Assembly (NCBI RefSeq): GCF_009856445.1
Contig: NZ_WMFA01000001.1
Coordinates: forward strand, 124,001 to 188,000
DNA length: 64,000 nt
Origin: Halobacillus litoralis
GTDB lineage: Bacteria > Bacillota > Bacilli > Bacillales > Halobacillaceae
Reading direction: 5' to 3'
Shown here one piece after another: positions 44,468-52,853 of the stretch. Each line of letters begins with the position of its first letter. Positions within the stretch are counted from its first letter, which is position 1. A program made the translations under genes and the position numbers. A model generated the notes under the pieces. It was not told the origin of the DNA. It saw nothing but the letters and a program-made list of their open reading frames with translations, and ran no database searches.

Positions 44468-45124
44468 GTGGAACTGGATACGAGTCAACTCAATTGGAAG
44501 CTCTGGCTTGAGGATATCGAGGAGAACTATGAGAAATTATTACGCTATTGTCATTTCTTAACGGGCGATGGATGGGACGGAAAAGATCTTGCCCAGGAGT
44601 CGGTGGCAAGGGCGTATGAGCATTATGATGCGGATGATATACAACCAGCCCTTCTTAAGAAAATCGCCTACCATGTCTGGGTAGATCAAAAGCGCAAGGA
44701 AAAAATGGTACCCTTGGTGAAAAGCGCATCGGCTGATTGTGTAATAAAAGAAGAAACTGTCGATGAAACATTGGTTCAGCTTCTGTTAGAGAAATTAACG
44801 GTGAAGCAGATGCTTACCTTTATTTTGAAGGTAGCTTTTCATTATAAGATTTCTGAAATAGCAGAACTGCTCCAAATGAAAGAAACAGGGGTGAAGGCAT
44901 TATTGAAGCGCTCGCGTGACAATCTTAACAGGTGTGCAGAGGTGGAAAGGCTACAAATCATGCGTACCCGCTCAGAGGACGATCTTCTTTACCAAACCTT
45001 GGTTAGAACGCTAACCATACAGGATCCAACTGTATTGATTGAAAAGATCCCCATCCTCCTTAAACCAGCTTCCAGAAATCAGCTTCCAGCATCACCTTTA
45101 AACGATCTCTCCTTAGCAGCATAA
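44468..45124 (+). CDS. Sigma-70 family (ECF-like) RNA polymerase sigma factor
   Basis: A 218-residue protein. Region 2 covers about 20-80: YEKLLRYCHFLTGDGWDGKDLAQESVARAY and HVWVDQKRK. Region 4 covers about 100-155: LTVKQMLTFILKVAFHYKISEIAELLQMKETGVKALLKRS, a clear helix-turn-helix. A C-terminal extension of about 60 residues follows. The start is GTG at 44468, about 9 bp after AAAGGAG. The next gene, a clpP paralogue, begins 15 bp after the stop, so they are almost certainly co-transcribed. No anti-sigma gene is adjacent. Confidence 0.85.
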   Translation: MELDTSQLNWKLWLEDIEENYEKLLRYCHFLTGDGWDGKDLAQESVARAYEHYDADDIQPALLKKIAYHVWVDQKRKEKMVPLVKSASADCVIKEETVDETLVQLLLEKLTVKQMLTFILKVAFHYKISEIAELLQMKETGVKALLKRSRDNLNRCAEVERLQIMRTRSEDDLLYQTLVRTLTIQDPTVLIEKIPILLKPASRNQLPASPLNDLSLAA

Positions 45125-45139
45125 AAGGAGGAAAATCTG

Positions 45140-45721
45140 ATGAATACGATTCCTTATGTCATTGAACAGACGAGCAGAGGAGAGAGGTCCTACGACATCT
45201 ACTCCCGGCTTTTGAAAGACCGAATCGTTATGGTAAGTGAAGAAATCAATGACCACATGGCCAACAGCATCGTCGCCCAGCTTTTATACCTGGCAGCGGA
45301 TGACCCGGAAAAAGATATTTCCTTGTATATCAACAGCCCCGGTGGGTCGACGACTGCAGGGTTTTCTATCCTGGATACGATGCAGTATATCCAGCCGAAT
45401 GTACGAACGATCTGTACCGGAATAGCGGCTTCTTTTGGGGCGATGCTTTTGGTGGCAGGGACAAAAGGAAAGCGGTATGCTCTGCCGAATAGTGAAATCA
45501 TGATTCACCAGCCGCTTGGAGGAGCACGCGGCCAGGCAGCTGATATAGAGATTTCCGCGAAAAGAATCATTAAATTAAGGCAGCATATCAATGAAATCAT
45601 CGCCGAACGCACGGGGCAGCCTGTAGAAAAGGTGGCAGAAGATACCGATCGTGATTATTTTATGAGTGCGGAAGAAGCGAAGGAATACGGGATCATCGAT
45701 GAGATTGTGCACAAAAAATGA
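45140..45721 (+). CDS. clpP: ClpP-family serine protease (paralogue)
   Basis: A 193-residue Clp peptidase with the complete triad: Ser98 (GIAASFG), His123 (MIHQPLGG) and Asp172 (DTDRDYF), at the same positions as in B. subtilis ClpP. The oligomer handle and the N-terminal loop are present. It forms tetradecamers that degrade substrates delivered by ClpX, ClpC or ClpE. The housekeeping clpP normally has other neighbours; its pairing here with a sigma factor, and divergent residues such as MLLVAGTKG, suggest a second, dedicated copy. The AAAGGAGG ribosome binding site is strong. Confidence 0.93.
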   Translation: MNTIPYVIEQTSRGERSYDIYSRLLKDRIVMVSEEINDHMANSIVAQLLYLAADDPEKDISLYINSPGGSTTAGFSILDTMQYIQPNVRTICTGIAASFGAMLLVAGTKGKRYALPNSEIMIHQPLGGARGQAADIEISAKRIIKLRQHINEIIAERTGQPVEKVAEDTDRDYFMSAEEAKEYGIIDEIVHKK

Positions 45722-45751
45722 AAAAACCGCCCATGATGGGCGGTTTTTCTT
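45719..45751. terminator. Bidirectional terminator between clpP and dapA
   Basis: AAAAACCGCCCAT and ATGGGCGGTTTTT form a tight stem between convergent stops at 45721 and 45750. Confidence 0.9.
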
Positions 45752-46646
45752 ATGAAGCCTTTACCGCTTCTTTTGGTTGTACTTTTTCAAGTTCACCGAG
45801 TACATGCTTTTGTTCTTCTTCTGTAAGCGGCAGGAGCGGAAGACGGACCCCGCCGACCTCTACACCTTTAGCATTCAGCGCTGCTTTCACAGGGGACGGG
45901 CTTGGTGCAGAAAAGATGGCATGCATGACAGGTACAAGCTTTTGGTGAAGGCGGGCGGCATAAGCAAAGTCACCTTCACGAAAACTTTGGATCATCTGCT
46001 GCATTTCATTTCCAATCACATGGGAGGAGACGGATACGATTCCTGTACCTCCGATAGAGATGAATGGAAGTGTATTGGAGTCCTCTCCACTGTAAACGGC
46101 AAAATCATCGGATGTTTCACGAATAATTGCCGTTGCTGCATCAAGGTCACCGCTAGCTTCCTTAATCGCCACAATATTTTTGATTTGAGATAAGCGAATG
46201 ACGGTATCTGGCTCCATATTGATGACGCTTCTTCCTGGTATGTTGTAGAGCATCACCGGAAGTGATGTGGATCTTGCAATTGTAGAGAAGTGCTGGTAAA
46301 GACCTTCCTGAGTTGGCTTGTTGTAATAAGGGGTCACGAGCATGACAGCGTCGACGCCGATTTCCTCGGCTTTTTCAGTTAAATGGATAGACGCTCTCGT
46401 GTTATTGGATCCGGTCCCTGCAATGACAGGAACTCTTCCGTCAACCACTTCGACAACGAACTTGAAGAGACTCACTTTCTCTTCTGTCGTTAATGTCGGT
46501 GATTCACCGGTTGTACCTGCAATGACAAGGCCGTCCGAACCATTTTCGATCAAGTGGTTGACTAACGTCCGGGTTGCATCAAAATCAATGTTCTCTTCTC
46601 TGTCAAATGGGGTCACCATTGCTGTTAATACCTGGCCGAAATTCAT
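45750..46646 (-). CDS. dapA: 4-hydroxy-tetrahydrodipicolinate synthase
   Basis: A 298-residue (beta/alpha)8 aldolase. It contains AGTTGESPTL (Thr-Thr pair), LVTPYYNKPTQEG (catalytic Tyr), YNIPGRSVI, and the Schiff-base Lys in VAIKEASGD. It condenses pyruvate with aspartate semialdehyde, the committed step to diaminopimelate, lysine and dipicolinate. It is transcribed alone behind a lysine riboswitch, so it is probably the lysine-repressible isozyme. The ATG follows AAAGGTGTGAGGTT. Confidence 0.95.
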   Translation of the reverse strand: MNFGQVLTAMVTPFDREENIDFDATRTLVNHLIENGSDGLVIAGTTGESPTLTTEEKVSLFKFVVEVVDGRVPVIAGTGSNNTRASIHLTEKAEEIGVDAVMLVTPYYNKPTQEGLYQHFSTIARSTSLPVMLYNIPGRSVINMEPDTVIRLSQIKNIVAIKEASGDLDAATAIIRETSDDFAVYSGEDSNTLPFISIGGTGIVSVSSHVIGNEMQQMIQSFREGDFAYAARLHQKLVPVMHAIFSAPSPSPVKAALNAKGVEVGGVRLPLLPLTEEEQKHVLGELEKVQPKEAVKAS

Positions 46647-46711
46647 AACCTCACACCTTTGTTTAGAATTTTGAATACGTTCGAGGTTGTGAGGGCTAGG
46701 GCAGTCAAAAT

Positions 46712-46746
46712 AAAAACGGCAGCAACGAGGGCTTCGCTGCTGCCGT
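46712..46746 (-). terminator. Riboswitch-controlled terminator before dapA
   Basis: On the minus strand ACGGCAGCA and TGCTGCCGT pair and are followed by TTTTTA. It lies between the L-box aptamer and the dapA start and is the expected expression platform. Confidence 0.85.
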
Positions 46747-46770
46747 AGAAACTTTTAACCGTTCCTGCGT

Positions 46771-46943
46771 AAGATAGCCCTCCATATAGTTTCCTATATG
46801 ACAGTTCTGTACTTGTTCAGCAGCAGAACCAGCATCAGGGATATGAGATCCCTTTCGCTTCGGCAATTTCCCCTTTCCACCTTCATCACAGGAGCTCATT
46901 CTCCTCCGACAAGTGTACTCATGTCATTGCACCTCTATCCTTA
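46771..46943 (-). ncRNA. Lysine riboswitch (L-box)
   Basis: The minus strand shows L-box landmarks in order: GATAGAGGTGCAATGAC (P1/P2 start), AGTACAC, GGAGGAGAATG, TGATGAAGGTGGAAAGGGG, AAATTGCCGAAGCG, CTGGTTCTGC/GAACAAGTACAG, ACTGTCATA and the closing GGAGGGCTATCTT. Outer GATAG and CTATC form P1. High lysine would stabilise the aptamer and favour the terminator at 46712-46746, turning dapA off. Confidence 0.92.
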
Positions 46944-47088
46944 CTTCAAAATCATTTGAAATAAGAAAATATTTAGTTAGTTAAAAGACTATCAAAAAAG
47001 TATCCATCTTACAAGTGGTTAGACAAGGGAACAAACGATTCGACAAAATCTTTGAAGTTCTTATCCTAATCTATATAGCAGGATTGTG

Positions 47089-47522
47089 GAAGACTCAGTT
47101 TCGAGACTTTCTAGGGTTCGTTGCCCGGGTTGAGCGTCAGGGGTGGCTGGGAAGCTACTCGCTTCCTGTGGGGGAGTGGCGAGCTTCCTCGGGCTACGCC
47201 CTGCGGGATCTCGCCGATCTCCTTTCTCCCATGGGAGTCTCGCAGCTTCCCAACCACCCCATACAATAAGGGTGAGAAACGGCCCCCCTTGCCTGGTATG
47301 AGTGTCTTTCACAAATCCTGAATCTATAATAATAAAGCGCTCTGTAACAGGCTTTATCATTATAGATGCGCTTGGAGAATCCATGTTGCTTCACTTTCCT
47401 GGAAGTGGTTTCGAGATACTTATATGGCAAAGGGGCGGAGGGGAATGGCGTGACTCACGCGGAAAGCGAGCTATTCCCCGAAGCCCCTATCTACCCAAAA
47501 AAAGTCTCGAAGCTGAGTCTTC
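47089..47522. repeat. Composite palindromic repeat with 22-bp terminal inverted repeats
   Basis: The ends (GAAGACTCAGTTTCGAGACT at 47089 and its complement ending at 47522) match over 22 bp with one mismatch. Inside are nested palindromes: GGGGTGGCTGGGAAGCT pairing with AGCTTCCCAACCACCCC (about 47140-47260), CTATAATAATAAAGC with GCTTTATCATTATAG (about 47325-47366), and GGGGAAT/ATTCCCC near 47440-47480. Short open frames inside are by-products. It encodes no transposase, so it is MITE-like. The whole gap 46944-47630 holds no gene. A related start recurs at 63929. Confidence 0.75.
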
Positions 47523-47630
47523 AACTAAAGGGAGCGTTTCTTCATTAAGGAGAAATGATGAGGATAGGCACGGTTTGTGGGTTGGGTTCTTAATATAGGG
47601 TGTATGATTTTTTTAGAAGGGGCGGATCAA

Positions 47631-48038
47631 ATGAATCAATATCCAAGTAATTATAGTTTCGGAGATCAGAACCGGGTCGTGTTCGGTGGGGGTGGGATGT
47701 TTAACCCGGGTGCTGGAGGAGGTTTTGGAGGAATGCTTCCCCCAGGCATGTGGGGTGGTGGAACGGGCGGACAGTGGCAGCAGCCTTTTCCGTGGGGAGG
47801 TTCAGGCGGTGGAGGCTGGCAACCGCAGCCGTCTTCTCCTGGGCAGTGGGTAGGTCCTGGTGGTCTGCCTCCTGGATACAACGGAGGTTCGTGGGGAGGA
47901 GCGTTTCCACCATCAGGCCAAAGCCAGCACGATCTGTACCGAACATGCATCAACAATTGTGCCGCACAGTTTGGATCCAATGACCAAGCGTATTTTAATT
48001 GTATTAATCGCTGCCGTAGTCAATACCTGGGCGGCTGA
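47631..48038 (+). CDS. Gly/Pro/Trp/Gln-rich protein with twin CX3C motif
   Basis: A 135-residue protein. Residues 15-95 are low-complexity and rich in Gly, Pro, Trp and Gln (GGGGMFNPGAGGG, PPGMWGGGTGGQWQQPFPWG). The C-terminal 40 residues form a likely helical hairpin with CINNC and CINRC, two CX3C pairs 16-17 residues apart, able to form two disulfides or bind metal. No signal peptide is visible. The arrangement resembles small spore-coat or exosporium structural proteins, but I cannot name a family. The ATG at 47631 follows GAAGGGGCGGA. A terminator follows. Confidence 0.7.
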   Translation: MNQYPSNYSFGDQNRVVFGGGGMFNPGAGGGFGGMLPPGMWGGGTGGQWQQPFPWGGSGGGGWQPQPSSPGQWVGPGGLPPGYNGGSWGGAFPPSGQSQHDLYRTCINNCAAQFGSNDQAYFNCINRCRSQYLGG

Positions 48039-48043
48039 TATCC

Positions 48044-48072
48044 AAGAGGTTTGCAAACGCAAACCTCTTTTT
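48044..48072 (+). terminator. Terminator after the Gly-rich gene
   Basis: AAGAGGTTTGC and GCAAACCTCTT form a stem with a T-tract. Confidence 0.85.
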
Positions 48073-48192
48073 ACATAGACGGGGAGAATTTCAGCCTCGA
48101 GGCGGATGAAGACTCATTCCCGGGCACATCGCTGAAGCTATGAACCTTTTATACAATAAAATCAACCAATAACAAACGAAGGTGTGATTCAA

Positions 48193-49452
48193 ATGACAGT
48201 TCATGAAATGGCGATGCAACAATCAGAAACAGAATCGAAAGAGATTCCATCCATATTTAAGAATCGAAACTTTTTGCTGCTCTGGGGAGCGGCACTTTTA
48301 TCAAGCTTCGGTATTTCCTTTTTCCTTTTTTCGCAGAGCTGGTATGTCGTAAACGTATTAGGTTTAGAGGCTTCGCTTGGCATTCTATATATTGCTGTCA
48401 GTATTCCACGGGTAGTATTTATGATTATCAGTGGAACGGTGGCGGATCGCTTTGATAAGACGAAAATCATGTTTTTGTCAGATTTCATCCGTGGTCTGCT
48501 CCTGATTGGTCTTGTCGTCTGGTTTATGTTTGGAGGGATTACGTTATGGACGTTTGTGACGTTCGCCTTTTTCTTCGGCATTCTGGATGCTTTCTTCTGG
48601 GCAGCAGAAAGTGCTGTCATTCCTTCGATCATTCATAAAGATAACTTGACGAGAGGCAATTCCATTATTCAAATGACCAACCAGACCTCCTTCATCCTTG
48701 CTCCTATGCTTGCCGGAGTCATCATTGCCTTTGGAAACTATGAAATTGTGTTTGCGACAACAGCGGTCATGCTCATCGTGGCGAGTGCTCTTATTTTCTT
48801 TATGCGTGTACCAAGACTGAAAGGAGAGTCGGAGGAACAAAAAAGGTTTTGGGATGACTTTAAGGAAGGTTTGCTATACGTGAAAAATTCCCGTGTTATT
48901 TCACTTGTCGTTCTGACGACAATTTTTATGAATCTCTTCTTAGTCGGTCCTTTGACAATGGGGCTTCCGTTATTTGTGAAGACCATTTTAGAAGGGACAG
49001 CCATGGATTTCAGCTTTCTTGAAGCAGGTTTGGCTGTGGGGATGCTGCTTGGTTCGATCGTGGTGGGTGTTTTGAATGTGAAAAAGAACCGAGGGAAAAT
49101 TGGTATTTTGTCTCTAGTCATAGCGGGAACGGCGTTTACAGGACTCAGCTTCACAACGGAACTTTGGATGAGTATTCTTTGTCTCGGAATCTTCGGGTTC
49201 GCCTTATCGGGTTCAAATATTCCATTCGTTGCTGCGATTCAGAGTTTAATTGAAGAGAAGATGCTTGGGAGGGTAATGGGGCTCATTTCGCTTGCTTCTA
49301 TGGGACTCATCCCTGTCAGTTATGCCATAACATCAGGGGTTTTAGCTTTCGGCGTCTCCATCCATCATATTATGGCGGTCGGGGCATTCTTAGTAACTTT
49401 GTATTCTGTGTTTATTTTCTTTAAGTATAAAGAGCTGAGAGACATCCAATAA
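48193..49452 (+). CDS. MFS transporter, macrolide-efflux type
   Basis: A 419-residue transporter with about 12 helices. Motif A after helix 2 is GTVADRFDKTKIM, and the N-terminus SIFKNRNFLLLWGAALLSSFG is typical of the MFS_3 (MefA-like) group that also holds the pump at 13481. The substrate is unknown; efflux of a hydrophobic compound by proton antiport is likely. I take the ATG at 48193 after GAAGGTGTGATT; the GTG at 48184 overlaps that site. No regulator is adjacent. Confidence 0.85.
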   Translation: MTVHEMAMQQSETESKEIPSIFKNRNFLLLWGAALLSSFGISFFLFSQSWYVVNVLGLEASLGILYIAVSIPRVVFMIISGTVADRFDKTKIMFLSDFIRGLLLIGLVVWFMFGGITLWTFVTFAFFFGILDAFFWAAESAVIPSIIHKDNLTRGNSIIQMTNQTSFILAPMLAGVIIAFGNYEIVFATTAVMLIVASALIFFMRVPRLKGESEEQKRFWDDFKEGLLYVKNSRVISLVVLTTIFMNLFLVGPLTMGLPLFVKTILEGTAMDFSFLEAGLAVGMLLGSIVVGVLNVKKNRGKIGILSLVIAGTAFTGLSFTTELWMSILCLGIFGFALSGSNIPFVAAIQSLIEEKMLGRVMGLISLASMGLIPVSYAITSGVLAFGVSIHHIMAVGAFLVTLYSVFIFFKYKELRDIQ

Positions 49453-49572
49453 AAAACCAGGAGCTAAAGAAGGTTTCAGGATCCTCTTTCGAGAGAAGAA
49501 CCGGCTGAAGACCTATAAAACTTTGCTGACCTATTAAACGAACAAGTCCGCCGTTTCAAGCTTCAAATATAG

Positions 49573-49601
49573 AAACCTCACCTAAGCGGCGAGGTTTTTT
49601 C
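49573..49601 (+). terminator. Hairpin in the 49453-49737 gap
   Basis: AAACCTC and GAGGTTTTTT form a stem around CACCTAAGCGGC, ending the MFS unit. The rest of the gap shows no gene. Confidence 0.6.
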
Positions 49602-49737
49602 ACGTTCCTATGGAATGCAATTGTAGGCAGGTGGACGTGTTAGTGTGTGCGTGTGGGTAAGTTTCTTGGAACGAACAGTCTAAGGGGAGGGAGTTGTCCT
49701 CCAAGGTATCACCTTCTAGAGAGAGTTCCTGAAACAA

Positions 49738-50349
49738 TCAACGGCGGGATTTTTTGTACCAGCCTTTTTCTTTAAACCTTGATATAGCTTCGATACGGTT
49801 GCTGACTTCTAATTTCTCCAAAATGACAGAAACGTAGTTACGCACGGTTCCAGGGGTGATGAACAACTCCTGTGAGATGTCTTTAGTGTTTTTTCCATCT
49901 GCCATCAGTTGGATGACTTCACGCTCACGTTCTGTTAAGGGATTTTGCTGGGTAAACGCCAGGTCGACGAGTTCTGGATCAAAGATACGTTGTCCATTGG
50001 TAATTTTACGAATGGCTGTGGCAAGCTCTTCACTAGGGCTGTCTTTTAGCAAGTATCCACTGACACCGGCGCGACGAGCGCGGTCGAAGTAGCCAGGGCG
50101 GGCGAATGTTGTTAAAATGATCACTTTGCACGGCTCTTCATATAATTCTTCAGCAGCATCCAGTCCATCCTTCACCGGCATTTCAATATCCATAATGCAC
50201 ACATCCGGTTTTAATTTTCTTACTAGCTCACAGGCTTCTTCACCGTTTTGAGCCTGACCCACAACCTCCATGCCGTCTTCTAAATCAAGAAGTGCTCCAA
50301 GGGCCCCAAGAAGCATGCGCTGGTCTTCGGCAATCACAATCTGGATCAT
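49738..50349 (-). CDS. desR: DesR-type response regulator
   Basis: A 203-residue NarL/LuxR-family regulator. The receiver has IAEDQ, phosphorylated Asp54 (CIMDIEMP, same position as B. subtilis DesR), Thr in ILTTFARPGY and Lys in YLLKDS. The HTH is about 137-200: LTEREREVIQLMADGKNTKDIS and TVRNYVSVILEKLEVSNR. Phospho-DesR activates the desaturase gene when membranes stiffen in the cold. It is the third gene of des-desK-desR, 2 bp after desK. Confidence 0.92.
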   Translation of the reverse strand: MIQIVIAEDQRMLLGALGALLDLEDGMEVVGQAQNGEEACELVRKLKPDVCIMDIEMPVKDGLDAAEELYEEPCKVIILTTFARPGYFDRARRAGVSGYLLKDSPSEELATAIRKITNGQRIFDPELVDLAFTQQNPLTEREREVIQLMADGKNTKDISQELFITPGTVRNYVSVILEKLEVSNRIEAISRFKEKGWYKKSRR

Positions 50350-50351
50350 GC

Positions 50352-51482
50352 TTATCCCTCCTTTTCTTTGTTTTTGATGACGTTAGGAACGTGGAACTGT
50401 AGTTTCGTTCCATTTCTCGATTCAATTTCAAGCTTTCCGTTCACAAATTCGAGGCGTTCGCGCATGCCTTGTAATCCATTGCCACGAAAGGGCTCCAGCG
50501 AGGCGGGGAGGCCTTTTCCATTATCTTCAATACTGATGAGTATTTCAGTTGGTGACTGTTCTATAGTGACAAGGCAGGTCGTTGCTTTGCTGTGTTTTAC
50601 AATATTTGTCGCAGCTTCCTTCAAGCACATGCTGAGTACATTTTCCACGAGCAGGGGAGTGTTGGTGACGTTTGGGTCTCCTTCAAACTGAAAGTGCATT
50701 TCTGCCGCTTCGATAATCTGCTGGACGCGGACGATTTCATCTTCGAGCTTCGTCCCTTTCATATTCGATACCATCTCCCTGACTTCCTTCAAAGCTGTCC
50801 TGGCTGTGTTGCGGATATCTTCCACTTCTTTATTAGCCTTTTCCGGTTGGGCCGTCATTAACTTGCGGGCGAGGTCACTTTTCAATCCAATCATCGAAAG
50901 CTTTTGTCCAAGTGTGTCATGGAGGTCTCTCGCAATTCTTTCGCGCTCTTCAATGACCATGAGTTGCGAAATTCGTTCATTTGCATCTTCCAATTCCCCT
51001 TCGAGTTTTTGTTGCTGGTTCCGGTATCGGACAGTAAATGGAAGGAGAATAACCCCGATCACGGTCACGATAATGAAAGGAAGGTTCGGGAAAAGAGAAT
51101 CAATTTGGTAAATGAATGTCGTTGTAATCGCAATCAATGTAGACGTCAAATGGACGATATATAAAGATAAAAAACCGCCCAGATGTTTGATGTTTCCAAT
51201 GAAATAGGCGATGAAGAGAGCGAAATAGATGTACCCGAACAGAGCCGTCATGACGATACTGATGGCCATCTCCACACTTACCCATAAATAGACGAATCGG
51301 CTGTTGGATATGAATGACAACCGGTAGGCAAGGAAGAAGATCAGCGTCATCAGAATGCCGAAAAGCATTTCGTACATGGATGAAGAACGGAAAATAAAGA
51401 AAAAGGGCAGGAGACAAAAAATAATCCAGACGTATATGCTCAGCCCTGTATTTTTCGGGATAATTTGATACCAGTTCTGCAT
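50352..51482 (-). CDS. desK: DesK-type membrane thermosensor histidine kinase
   Basis: A 376-residue kinase. Four to five N-terminal helices (about 14-150) sense bilayer thickness; a coiled coil (about 153-185) leads to the HisKA_3 H-box RIARDLHDTLGQKLSM, with His188, the same number as in B. subtilis DesK. The ATPase domain contains KEAATNIVKHSKAT and EDNGKGLP, then GNGLQGMRERLEF. The start is ATG 51482 with a perfect AAAGGAGGTG; the open frame runs 25 codons further into the desaturase end, which I reject. Confidence 0.92.
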   Translation of the reverse strand: MQNWYQIIPKNTGLSIYVWIIFCLLPFFFIFRSSSMYEMLFGILMTLIFFLAYRLSFISNSRFVYLWVSVEMAISIVMTALFGYIYFALFIAYFIGNIKHLGGFLSLYIVHLTSTLIAITTTFIYQIDSLFPNLPFIIVTVIGVILLPFTVRYRNQQQKLEGELEDANERISQLMVIEERERIARDLHDTLGQKLSMIGLKSDLARKLMTAQPEKANKEVEDIRNTARTALKEVREMVSNMKGTKLEDEIVRVQQIIEAAEMHFQFEGDPNVTNTPLLVENVLSMCLKEAATNIVKHSKATTCLVTIEQSPTEILISIEDNGKGLPASLEPFRGNGLQGMRERLEFVNGKLEIESRNGTKLQFHVPNVIKNKEKEG

Positions 51483-51549
51483 GCGGGTGCACCTCCTTTT
51501 TCTTAGCATAAAGGAAAAGCCCATTCGAGGGAATGGACTTTCAACTTCT

Positions 51550-52599
51550 TTATTCATCCTGTAAGCTTGGCTGCCTTTGGTCTAGCATGGCTAGGCGCTT
51601 CTTTTTTAGGAGTGGTTTCACTTCCTTGAAGGATACGAATGTTTTATTTTCTGTGTCATATAGTCGGAATCGGATGGATTCAAAGCTGGTAGCCAGCGTT
51701 ATCGTTGTTGCATGTTTTAAAGGAGGTGTCTTTTCGTGTGCTTCTTCCAATGCATAGTTCGGGACCCTCGGAGCTAGATGGTGCACGTGGTGGAAGCCGA
51801 TATTGCCGGATACCCACTGAAGCACTTTAGGAAGCTTGTAATAGGAGCTGCCATCGACGGCTGCTTTTACAAAATCCCATTCTGACTCGTCTTCGAAGTA
51901 AGAATCTTCGAATTGGTGCTGTACATAAAACAACCAGATGCCCAGTACGCCTGAAACATAAAGGACCGGGATTTGAATGATTAAGAAAGCTTCCCAGCCA
52001 ATCGCAAAAATAATCATGCTGTACAGGGCGACTACAGCAGCGTTGGTCACATACGTATTCATGCGTTCTTTCTTTTTGGCGCCTTTTCGATTGAAACGAT
52101 TGGAGACAAGGAACAAGTATAGTGGTCCAATACCAAACATGACAATGGGGTTACGGTAAAGGCGGTAGGCGAGTCTTTCTTTCCACGATGCTTTAATATA
52201 CTCGTCCACGGTCATGACCCAGATGTCACCCGTGCCGCGTTTATCTAAGTTCCCGCTTGTTGCATGGTGAATCGAATGGCTTCGTTTCCACTTATCAAAA
52301 GGAAACAACGTAAGAATGCCTGTGATCGTTCCTATGATGCGGTTGGCCTTTTGGCTTTTCAAGAACGACTGATGCGTACAGTCGTGGAAGATGATGAAAA
52401 GACGAATGACAAATCCACCAGCAATCATAGCGACAGGAACGGCAAGCCATACAGAGACGGACAGGCTTGCATAGGCCAATACCCACAATAAAACGAATGG
52501 GATGACTGTATTGATCAACTGGCGGATGCCTGCTTTTGTATCAGGTTTCGCAAAGGCTGAAACGCTTTTCTTCAGCTCTCGTTGTTTATCCTTGTTCAT
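51550..52599 (-). CDS. des: Membrane fatty acid desaturase (Des type)
   Basis: A 349-residue acyl-lipid desaturase with at least four helices and three His boxes: HDCTH (72-76), HSIHH (108-112) and HHVHH (about 276-280), ligands of a di-iron centre. It introduces a cis double bond into phospholipid acyl chains, Delta-5 in B. subtilis, restoring fluidity after cooling. The start ATG 52599 follows AAGGAGT at eight bases. It is the first gene of the operon with desK and desR, which sense and control the same process. Confidence 0.93.
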   Translation of the reverse strand: MNKDKQRELKKSVSAFAKPDTKAGIRQLINTVIPFVLLWVLAYASLSVSVWLAVPVAMIAGGFVIRLFIIFHDCTHQSFLKSQKANRIIGTITGILTLFPFDKWKRSHSIHHATSGNLDKRGTGDIWVMTVDEYIKASWKERLAYRLYRNPIVMFGIGPLYLFLVSNRFNRKGAKKKERMNTYVTNAAVVALYSMIIFAIGWEAFLIIQIPVLYVSGVLGIWLFYVQHQFEDSYFEDESEWDFVKAAVDGSSYYKLPKVLQWVSGNIGFHHVHHLAPRVPNYALEEAHEKTPPLKHATTITLATSFESIRFRLYDTENKTFVSFKEVKPLLKKKRLAMLDQRQPSLQDE

Positions 52600-52662
52600 A
52601 ATAACGACTCCTTCATATTTCTTCATGTTACTTATGATAGGAAAAACCTCTTCATTTTATAA

Positions 52663-52699
52663 GACATAAACGTCAGGACATTTATATGACACTTGTCAT
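52663..52699 (-). promoter_or_regulatory. Candidate DesR operators upstream of des
   Basis: The near-perfect palindrome ATGACACTTGTCAT (52686-52699, arms ATGACA/TGTCAT) and a looser GACATAAACGTC (52663-52674) lie 64-100 bp upstream of des. Tandem palindromes are expected for phospho-DesR activation; the link is inferred from position. Confidence 0.5.
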
Positions 52700-52804
52700 G
52701 GGTGTTTGTCTTTTCTTAGGAGGTGAGTGGTTGAGGGTATGAATAATTTTGTTGGTCCCTGCTCATCAATTGCTGATATCACCGTTAAGATACCGCTTAC
52801 AATG

Positions 52805-52813
52805 TGATATAAT
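52805..52813 (+). promoter_or_regulatory. Extended -10 promoter of the uspA-like gene
   Basis: TGATATAAT (extended -10) lies 40 bp before the ATG at 52854; no convincing -35 is present. Confidence 0.5.
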
Positions 52814-52853
52814 GGAAGTGAACATTGATACTCTATCATTGGAGGGTTACCCT

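Noticed and set aside
47015-47598. Several open frames of 60-107 codons on both strands
   Set aside because: They arise from the GC-rich palindromes of the composite repeat, lack ribosome binding sites and mirror each other across strands.
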